NCBI GenBank assembly: GCA_015039365.1
Contig: WION01000270.1
Span: forward strand, 1 to 64,000
DNA from: Amanita rubescens
Lineage: Eukaryota; Basidiomycota; Agaricomycetes; Agaricales; Amanitaceae
Length of the DNA stretch: 64,000 bases
Reading direction: 5' to 3'
A program made the position numbers and the translations under genes. The notes beneath the pieces were generated by a model that was not told the origin of the DNA, did no database searches, and worked only from the letters and a program-made list of their open reading frames with translations. Positions 56,015 through 64,000 of the stretch are shown here, piece after piece (position 1 is the first letter of the stretch; the number at the start of each line of letters is the position of its first letter).

Positions 56015-59000
56015 ATGAGTAACCAAAACCACATTATAGGGGACAACCAACCCACCTTTCCAGTTGTGGCCAGTGCAGGTAGCAATTTGCTCGCTGGAGC
56101 CCAGAATGTTGTTGTCATAGGTGGCCAGTTGTTTGGGATCCAAGGGAATTACTATGTATGTAACTTTGGGTTAGTAGTGTGATGATATCAATGATCATGA
56201 TAACTCTTAGCAAACAATCCATCACTCAATTGGTTCTCCTGATATGCTACCACCCTTGCCTCCTCTGAGGCATTCCAGTACTATGTTTACAGGTCGTGGT
56301 ATATACTTAGAGATGCTAAAGGATTATTTTGGCTCAAGTGCCACAGGACAAAGGAAGTCATTTCTTTTGCATGGTATGGGAGGCATTGGCAAGACTCAAA
56401 TTTGCCTCAAATTCATTGAAGAACATGAAACACTGTGAGTGCTACTAGACATTATTCATACTTAAATAAGATTTTACATAGATTTTCTGACATCTTTTGG
56501 ATTGATGCTTCTTCAGAGAGTACTATTGATCTCAGACTCAAGCAGATTGCTCAGGCAAATAGTGGCACTGCTGGAGCTGCATCTTCAGCTGCATCTGCTC
56601 TCAAGTGGATTTCTAAAAAGTTGAATTGGTTGATGATATATGATAATGCAGATGGTGGATACCAAATAGTAGAAAGGTTCCTCCCTCCTGGAAATGGAGG
56701 AAATATCTTGATAACAAGCAGAAATTTGGAGCTGATGAGAATCACAGAGAAATCAATGGAGGTTCTTGAAATGGGAGAAGAAGAGGCATTATCTCTGCTA
56801 TCAAAATCAGCCAGGCTAAGTTACACATCAGAGAATATCCAAACTATGGGCAAACAACTTATTTCAAAGCTGGGAGGGATTCCACTTGCAATTGACCAAG
56901 CTGGGGCATATATGCTAACCTGTAAATGCCCCCTTGATGATTACCTGGAATTATTTGCCAAGAATCATGATAAATTAATGTCTAATCCTTTATTCAAAGG
57001 AGCATCTGATTATGGATCCTGCACATATGGAACTTGGGAAATCTCAATGAAAGAAATTGAAGCAAGAGCTGCACAAAAAAGAGATCCTGAAGCTGAGAGT
57101 GCTATTACTCTATATCAGATAATTGCTTTTTTGCATCATGAGAATATACCAGAAGAGTTGTTCAAAAATGCTGCAGAGAACTATAAGAGGAGAAACATTG
57201 ATGAAGAAAAGGAAGCTGGTCTCCCACTTTCAATAACAATGTTAAATCCTAGGGTCTTGTTCTTGGATGAAAAGGGGGAATGGAATAAAATGCAATTTCA
57301 ATTAGGAATTCAAATGCTGTTGTCATTTTCCCTCATTAAGAGCAGTGGAAAACTTTATTCAGTCCACCCTTTAGTGCATGCTTGGAGCAGGAATAGAGTT
57401 CCAAAGATGGAAATTGATCAGCAGCTTCTTATGGCAAAAGCATTTCTAGCTTGTTCTGTTGAATTGGACAGTAAGATTGACAACTATGAATATTGTGGGT
57501 TGCTTGCATCACACATAAGAAAAATCATGAATCAGGCAGCACAGCTAAATCTAAATAACTTCTATTATGATGATGAATGTAATCAGTTTTCATTTGTATT
57601 CCATCGCATTGGGAGTTGGGATGAAGTGGAAAAGCTAAGAATGAGGATGCTGGAAACCAGGAAAGCAAATCTTGCACCAAAACATCCATTTGTTCTGAGT
57701 AGCATGGCTAGTCTAGCATCCACATACAGGAAGCAGGGGAGGTGGGATGAGGCAGAGAAGCTGGAGGTAGAAGTCATGGAGGCAAGGAAAGAAAAGTTTG
57801 GATCACATCACCAAGACACTCTTACCAGCATGGCTAATCTAGCATCCACATACAGCAACCAGGGGAGGTGGGTTGAAGCAGAGAAGCTGGATGTAGAAGT
57901 CATGGAGGCAAGGAAAGAAAAGTTTGGATCACATCACCAAGACACTCTTACCAGCATGGCTAATCTAGCATCCACATACTGGAACCAGGGGAGGTGGGAT
58001 GAGGCAGAGAATCTGGGTGTAGAAGTCATGGAGGCAAGGAAAGAAAAGTTTGGATCACATCACCGAGACACTCTTACCAGCATGGCTAATCTAGCATCCA
58101 CATACAGCAACCAGGGGAGGTGGGATGAGGCAGAGAAGCTGGAGGTAGAAGTCATGGAGGCAAGCAAAGAAAAGTTTGGATCACATCACCCAGACACTCT
58201 TACCGGCATGGCTAATCTAGCATCCACATACTGGAAGCAGGGTAGGTGGGATGAGGCAGAGCAGCTTTTTGTAGAAGTCATGGAGGCAAGCAAAAAAAAG
58301 TTTGGATCACATCACCCAGACACTCTTACCAGTATGGCTAATCTAGCATCCACATACTGGGACCAGGGGAGGTGGGATGAAGCTGAGAAGCTGGAGGTAG
58401 AAGTCATGGAGGCCAGGAAAGAAAAGTTTGGATCACATCACCCAAAAACTCTTACCAGTATGGCTAATCTAGCATGCACATACATGAAGCAAGGGAGGTG
58501 GGATGAGGCAGAGAAGCTGGAGGTAGAAGTCATGGAGGCAAGGAAAGAAAAGCTTGGATCACATCACCCAGACACTCTTACCAGCATGGCTAATCTAGCA
58601 TCCACATACTGGAACCAGGGGAGGTGGGATGAGGCAGAGAATCTGGAGGTAGAAGTCATGGAGGCAAGGAAAGAAAAGCTTGGATCACATCACCCAGACA
58701 CTCTTATCAGCATTAGTAATCTAGCATTCACATATTGGAAGCAGGGGAGGTGGGATGATGCAGAGAAGCTGGAGGTAGAAGTCATGGAGGCAAGGAAAGA
58801 AAAGCTTGGAACACATCACCCAGACACTCTTACCAGCATGACTAATCTAGCATCCACCTACAACAGCCAAGGAAAGTTGAATGAGAGTAATGAATTACTT
58901 TCTCAGGCTGTCCGGTTAATGGAAGTTAGGATGGGGTCCCACCATCCAACTACAATTTACTTCAGGGAAATGTTGGAGTCCACAGAAGGTGACAGGACAC

Positions 59001-59032
59001 AGACAGGAAGGGATGATACCCATGCACATTAA
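56015..59032 (+). CDS. NB-ARC/TPR (NLR-like) protein, copy 3, intact
   Basis: Exons 56015-56155, 56211-56434 and 56482-59032 join in phase to 971 residues. The start MSNQNHIIGDNQPTFPVVAS leads into a Gly-rich motif, AGAQNVVVIGGQLFGIQGNY. The NB-ARC domain has the P-loop GMGGIGKTQ (about 102-110), Walker B WLMIYDNAD (about 171-179), ILITSRN, GGIPLAIDQAGAY and an MHD-like VHPLVHAW. An all-helical linker follows. From about residue 520 there are nine full 42-residue TPRs, then a degenerate last unit. Such STAND ATPases are thought to oligomerise when the repeats sense a ligand, and in fungi are linked to incompatibility and defence. No catalytic effector domain is present, so the short N-terminal motif is the only candidate output module. 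Copies 1 and 2 in this window are close paralogues. AT-rich compared with neighbours. Confidence 0.5.
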
Positions 59033-59697
59033 TCAACTGTGTTATGGTTGGCAGTGAGGAATGACAGCCTTTCATAATTGAGCCTCAGCTGTGATGTAGA
59101 GAATTGTATGAAACACAGTGTACCTTATAGTTGAAACTTCTTGACCATCCAGCACATAAGCAGTTTGAATAGGTAAGTTCTTGAACAGGCCACCATGGTA
59201 CTTGTCTCAGTTACCAAGTACTAGAGGGCAGAGGTATCATCAGATCACAGAGGTGAGCTTTTCAGATATGGACCTCAAATGAGCCTTCCTGCTTTGGTTG
59301 CTGTCCACTGTTCATGGGTCAGCATTGCCAGAGCTGCTTCCTGGAAGCATTCATTAAGGAATTCTTGATACTACTTGCCGGCACTACAGGCAACTCATCC
59401 AAATGGCGATGGACAAATCTGTGTAGTCAAGGACACTCATCGAAGATCCGTGATCCTGACCAAAGCTCGGGAAAAATTAGGTTCCAAGCACTGCCAGTGC
59501 CGGAAGACAGAGCTCCAGCATCGACATAAGGATTAAATTATCAATTATTATACATGTCGGAGTTCCTTTTTAAAAAACATTCATATTAAGAATATGGAGG
59601 CCCAGTCCCAAGGTGGACTGACACGGTCTGACACACCAAGGGAGGTGTGAGTGAAATAAGTAATGAAATATGAATATGGCGACCGCCTTAACCATAA
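59033..59697. other. intergenic; 3' flank of NLR copy 3
   Basis: The first 200 bases match the flanks behind NLR copies 1 and 2 (GAGGAATG, TTGAGCCTCAGCTGT, CCTTATAGTTGAA). The rest, up to the convergent uS5m gene, has no recognised gene. Confidence 0.5.
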
Positions 59698-61410
59698 TTA
59701 CAGCCTCAGCCCAACCATCTTCCTCCCTCTCTCCCTCTCCACATCCCACACACTCCGCACCCCTTCACCCTTATCCAGCTTACGTCCTTTCCCACCAACA
59801 CCATCACCCATACTCACCGGCGCATGCCCAGCCCACAGCATCCTAAACGCCGCTTTTACCACAGCAACCGGGTTACGACTCCCCCACACTTTCGCGCTTA
59901 TATCCTTAATCCCAGCTGCCTTGAGCACCTGGTGCAGATTCGGATTACACCTCAGCCCAAACCCGACAGGCCTCGGTCTCATAATAATCCTCGTCGATCC
60001 AAACTTGGTCTCCATGTCGGTCGGAATCGTACGTTTTTCAAACCGCGTTACCGTGTCCATAGACCGGATCGCCTTGGCAGGTTGCTTTTGCTAGCGCTCG
60101 CGGCGAGTCTTCGTCTGTCGCTTGACCGTAACCCACTAAACCGTCCCCGTTCCCAACGACGACGAGGTACTGCACCCTGTGTATCTTTCCTTTTCCCGTT
60201 TGTTGCGTTACGCGGCGCGCGATGAGTGGGAACTTGTAAAGTTCGTTTATCTCTTGTGAAGAGAGAGGCAGATTTTCGAATGATTCTAGGTCTTCGGAAT
60301 TATCGTCCGTCATTTCTGGTAGCCAGTCAGATTCCTGGCTAGAGGTGGATTGAGCGGCGAGGGAGTCGTGGAAGATGGATGTGTGGTTCCGCACGATGAC
60401 GCGGTTGGTGTAAGGCGAGGAGTCGGTTGGAGGGAATACCAACTCGTCTCGCGGGTCGAGGAGAGGATCGGGTGTCATTAAGGTTTGGGTAAGGATCGTT
60501 TTCTTGTTCTGGGACAGGTGTTTCTAGTGGGTCTGTTAAGGTGTTTTTTTAGTATATATGCGCGCATAGATGTGATTATATATGAACGACTTACTCAAAC
60601 TCTCATCTTCCACAGCCATCTGGGCAAGTTCATACTCTTCAAACTCGATATCGACCGGCTCGGGATTTTCATCTCGATAGTAAACCACCTCCAGTCCTCT
60701 TTCGGCCAAGAACGACTGGATGGTATTCAAGATACCCGCATTTTCTCTTCCCCTAGAATCCATGCCTTGCTTCATAAGATTCGAAAACTCTTCTAAATCG
60801 GCGTGATCCATGTGCCGTAGCTTAGAAATAGCGTACGGAGATTCTAATTGGCGAAACAGTTGTTCAAATAGTGGTTTACCGTAGAGTTCCTCTTTAGGAG
60901 GAGGGGAGTACGAGACTAAGGGTGGATTTATTAGGAATTTTGCGATGAACGAAAAAGCACGAACGTACCCTCTCCATCCTCCTTACTCTTCCCGACCCCA
61001 AGCCGGTTGCATATCACATTTTCAGCTTTCTTCCGCTGCTTAGTATCATTCATCTTCTTCCTAGCCTCATTGACCTTCGCGTATAGCTCCTTTCGATCAT
61101 AGCTTTCTATAATGGGCGAAATAGTCTCCGCAATTTTGGTCAAGTTGTCCTTGTCGTCGGTAGACGATAAAAGGCCGGCAATGAGGAGCGCCATTTCGGA
61201 TTCTGCAAGCTGTTTTTGACCCGGATTGAGGAGAGAGAGAAGGAAGAAAAGACGTTCGAAGGAGGTGGACGTTTCTGGGTGTGGAAGTTTGGGTTTGTCC
61301 ACTTTCTTCGCATACGTGCGTATCCTCTGCTGTGACGTTTTTAACCAGAGGCCTTGGCGTGCGGGTGGCAAGGAACCAAGGCGCAAGACGCGCCTTGCCA
61401 GACAGTTCAT
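59698..61410 (-). CDS. MRPS5: mitochondrial small-subunit ribosomal protein uS5m, with apparent frameshift(s)
   Basis: Component of the mitochondrial 37S subunit. Exon 1 (61410-60969) starts MNCLARRVLRLGSLPPARQG, an Arg-rich presequence without acidic residues, as expected for mitochondrial import. Exon 2 is 60915-60595, and exon 3 runs from about 60523 to the stop at 59698. The S5 core is in exon 3: FPLIARRVTQQTGKGKIHRV, LVVVGNGDGLVGYGQATDED, PRALAKAT, then, in another frame, MDTVTRFEKRTIPTDMETKF, GSTRIIMRPRPVGFGLRCNP and HQVLKAAGIKDISAKVWGSR. One extra base near 60,080 (CCTGCC) separates the two frames. The exon 2/exon 3 junction also does not join in phase with TPDPLLDPRDELVFPP, so a second indel near 60,480 or a mis-placed acceptor is likely. 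Conserved residues are otherwise intact. It should be a real gene; sequence errors are a strong possibility. Confidence 0.5.
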
Positions 61411-61548
61411 TGCCAGCGTTCGGAAAACAAAAAGCTCGGAGACGCGGACGGACGAAAATGGACAACTCGGCCGGGGTCTGCCGGTATATGCCTGCTTTAG
61501 GAAAATTGCCGTTCCGTAATCGCTTCGCCACTGACCACGAATCCAACG
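61411..61548. promoter_or_regulatory. short divergent promoter between uS5m and the PITH gene
   Basis: Only 138 bp separate the two start codons, so both genes must share this region. No TATA box is evident, which fits constitutive housekeeping expression. Confidence 0.5.
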
Positions 61549-62294
61549 ATGTCAAGCAACGCAGATGCCAGCCCGCCCGACTACGCCAATCTCTACAGCA
61601 AAGTGGACAAACTAAAGTGAGCAGTGTCTTTCTCACCCAAACCACGCCAACGCAACCCAATTCAAACCAACTCACTTCACCCTACTCTTATCAGCATTCA
61701 CGGCCTCAACCTCTCCGTCCCTGAAACTGCGCGGGACGTGATCAAACCCTGGGACTCTCGCGACTCAACAGATACTTACGCCGAGTCCAACGTCGACGAC
61801 CAACTCATCATCCACATCCCCTTCATTGAAAGCGTCCGTATCAAATCTATCCTCATCAAAACAGGAAGAGGAGAACTCGCTCCCCAGAATCTAAACGTTT
61901 ATGTCAACGCTCCGACCATCATTGATTTTTCAGATGCAGAGTCGGGGAACGTGAAAGCCCAGTTGGAGGTTGCGCTCAAGACGGATGAGCCAGGAGTAGT
62001 CGAGTACCCAGTAAGAGCGGCGGTGTTGGGGAATGTCATGGCCTTGTCGCTTGTTCTTTGTGCGTTCGATCCCGTTGGATGATCACTACCTGACACAACC
62101 TGTATATTTAGAAAGACTCTGAAGGAGGAGACGCCTCGAGGATATACTACGTAGGGTTTAAAGGCGATATACGAACACAACGATCAGTAGGGACGTCCGC
62201 TCTCGAAGTACCGGCGGCAGGTACTGCGGACGCGAAGCTCGTGGAGAAGGCGAAGAGTAAGACGGGAGCGTCACAGCAAACAACGGCGCGGTAG
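61549..62294 (+). CDS. PITH-domain protein (TXNL1 C-terminal-like)
   Basis: Exon 1 (61549-61616) encodes MSSNADASPPDYANLYSKVD and joins in phase over a 78-bp intron to exon 2 (from 61695): IHGLNLSVPETARDVIKPWD, DQLIIHIPFIESVRIKSILI and NVYVNAPTIIDFSDAESG. These are the hallmarks of the PITH domain, a beta-sandwich that in thioredoxin-like 1 contacts the 26S proteasome. The last exon ends at 62294 with SRIYYVGFKGDI and LEVPAAGTADAKLVEKAK. The second intron probably uses GTGCGT at 62060 and TTTAG before 62113, but this leaves the phase one or two bases off, so either a weaker donor (GTTCTT at 62053) is used or one base is wrong. The product has about 200 residues and no thioredoxin domain, like other fungal stand-alone PITH proteins. 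Likely cytosolic. Confidence 0.5.
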
Positions 62295-62528
62295 AGTATG
62301 GTCAAGTGATATATCAATCCATTGTTCTGTCTAATACCTGTCGCTCCATGTACATGCTTAGAATTCAGCTTCACACCAACAATATGCCATGCTATGTGTA
62401 TGTGTTTGATACCATGAAGACCGTTCCTCATAAATTGGAAAGCAAAAATACATTGACGGCCTAATCTAAAGCTCCTAGCCTACATATCTACGTGTGTTTT
62501 TTTTACTAAAAGTACACGGGGCCGATAT
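62295..62528. other. convergent 3' region
   Basis: Gap between the stop codons of the PITH gene (+) and PAL (-). It holds both 3' untranslated regions; no gene. Confidence 0.5.
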
Positions 62529-64000
62529 CTAAGACCACATATTGACAATCACAGATTGCATATTTCCATCGCGGATTGCCTCATGAATACGGGATACGTG
62601 TTGTCCAGGCGTGACATCTTCAACGCCGAGACCATTCTCAAAAGCATGGAGGTTCTCTATTCCATGCATCTTGATCCCCAGCGTAACCCTGACAAATTCA
62701 TAGATCGGACGTGTCTTGTTCAGATGAGAAGCTGCAGGAGCAGGCCCGCGAGCACCAGTTAGGTATTCGGTCTGCAACTGCTTTAGGTAGGAAGCAGCCC
62801 GAGAGGCCACACGTGCGTGGAACTCGGGGATAGAAGTCGTTGATGCTACTGCCGCCTCCCCAGCCTCCACGTCAGACCCAGTTAGGAAATCGATAAGTGC
62901 AGGTGTGCTAGAGGCCGCAACTTTGTGCATACGCTCGACGGCATCCATGGTGCTGGTGCTTTCGAGTGTTGCCGCCATCGCTTTTACGACTGTGGATAGC
63001 AAAACTGACGTCTCGCTTTCGGTCAAAGCGTGGCCGAATGTATCGCTCAATTCCTGAGATACGATCTTCTTCAGTTCGTCCCCAAACTCGGCCTGCAATG
63101 CACGGAGATCATATGCCTGGCAAATCATGTAGATGTGCGAAGCAAGCAATATGGATAGAATCTCGAGTGAGTTCAACGTCTGACGTGCAGAAATCAATGC
63201 CAGTGAGCTGAAATAGGATGTAAGATTAGAAAAGTCGTAAGGAAATTGACATCTACTTACTTGACGGACTGATTGTGCATCTCGGCGGATTGAATATGGG
63301 TCGATACCGGGTTGGCAAGATAGCCGAGCTCCGCCACGTATGCCGCAGAAGCAATGTCGATAGCCTTTCCGTGGTAGTTAAGCGACGGGTCTGTCGCCGC
63401 AAGGGATGGCGGCAGACCGCGATTCATCGCAGGATTGATGAGTTCAACCAGTTGAGCAAACGTGATCTTGCCCAAGTGATGAAGGCCAAGGCGTGTCTTC
63501 TCCATGGCATTGCTAACGGCCATAGCTTGGAAGTTACCACCGTGGTGAACTTCGCCAGTCTCGCCATCGAATAATGGGTTGTCGGTAGCTAGTCATGAAG
63601 TTAGTCACGCGACCATAACCGAGATGATGCAAATGCATACTTGTATTGCATTCCCGGGTAACGGTCTTCAATGATTCGAGTAGATCTTCGACCTGAGGTC
63701 CGATGAATTGTGGAGCCGTCCGCAGAGAGTAGCGATCTTGGCGGAGGGTGCCTTCATCTTCTTTGATAGTCAACTCTTCCTCGTGAGTGACAGCAAACTT
63801 GCTTCCTTCAAGTAAGTCCCACATAATCTTAGCCGCTTCGACCTAGGATCGGACAATTAAGAAATGAAATGCCACTTATGGCAACGCGCGAGCTTACCTG
63901 ACCGGGGTGAGGCCGGGCTACTTCGCCAATGAATTTGTGATAATTTAACCGGGTGCCTTTAAGGGCTTCAGTGCTCATGGCAGTTACTATTTGGGTAAGG
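62529..64000 (-). CDS. PAL: phenylalanine ammonia-lyase, C-terminal part (runs off the window)
   Basis: Deaminates L-phenylalanine to trans-cinnamate and ammonia. Exons in the window: 64000-63898 (continues outside), 63842-63641, 63588-63261, 63207-62529. Introns are 52-55 bp and all phases join. Family landmarks: [114 protein letters not shown] and [27 protein letters not shown] and the NYHGK/HNQSVN segments line the substrate pocket in this family. The Ala-Ser-Gly triad that forms the MIO cofactor lies in the missing N-terminal third. The coding sequence here is clean, about 437 residues. Basidiomycete PALs feed on phenylalanine or start aromatic secondary metabolism; which applies here cannot be told. 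Confidence 0.5.

Noticed and set aside
61097..61675. 192-codon minus-strand ORF overlapping uS5m exon 1 and the PITH promoter
   Set aside because: It is out of frame with the recognised uS5m exon 1 and covers the divergent promoter; its product is Cys/Arg-rich without motif.

Overview
This window looks like nuclear DNA of a mushroom-forming basidiomycete (Agaricomycetes). Coding regions are split by many 48-60 bp GT-AG introns. The gene families fit that group: fungal STAND/NLR proteins with 42-residue kinesin-light-chain-type TPRs, divergent H2A/H2B, phenylalanine ammonia-lyase, ACS-family transporters with about 19 introns each, and a Ty3/Gypsy element.

Layout. 1-11,100: the 3' part of one NB-ARC/TPR gene (+), a broken CNH-domain Vps39/Vps3-type gene, a broken divergent H2A-H2B pair, and a second NB-ARC/TPR gene (-) with about 22 TPRs and one frameshift. 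11,100-19,050: relic of a FAD monooxygenase, a tRNA-His with a 12-nt intron, an unrecognised coiled-coil protein, and an aspartic-protease-fold gene that has lost both catalytic motifs. 19,052-27,576: a complete Ty3/Gypsy retrotransposon with identical 185-bp LTRs, a TTGGT target duplication and one 2,644-codon ORF, lying 90 bp upstream of the protease-like gene in the same orientation. 29,300-31,900: a small membrane protein with PPxY/LPxY motifs and an inorganic pyrophosphatase gene. 32,700-42,330: three tandem ACS-family transporters, the first decaying and the other two intact, sharing a promoter block. 43,000-46,400: a hypothetical basic protein and an AT-rich Cys-rich relic. 47,450-54,120: a bHLH-leucine-zipper regulator and a tandem copy that keeps only the DNA-binding half. 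56,015-59,032: a third NB-ARC/TPR gene, intact. 59,700-64,000: mitochondrial ribosomal protein uS5m, a PITH-domain protein, and the C-terminal two thirds of phenylalanine ammonia-lyase.

Two themes dominate. First, the accessory parts are built by local duplication: three NLRs, three transporters, two bHLH genes, and repeats nested inside the TPR arrays. Second, many conserved genes (H2A, H2B, Vps39-like, pyrophosphatase, uS5m, two NLRs) carry small indels while the flanking residues stay family-typical. Much longer stretches (retroelement, PAL, transporters B and C, bHLH 1) are clean. The indels may be real recent decay or local base-calling errors, and raw reads would be needed to decide. 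The best candidates for new biology are the expanding NLR repeat arrays with their short Gly-rich N-terminal motif, the dead aspartic protease next to a young LTR, the PPxY membrane protein, and the truncated bHLH copy.
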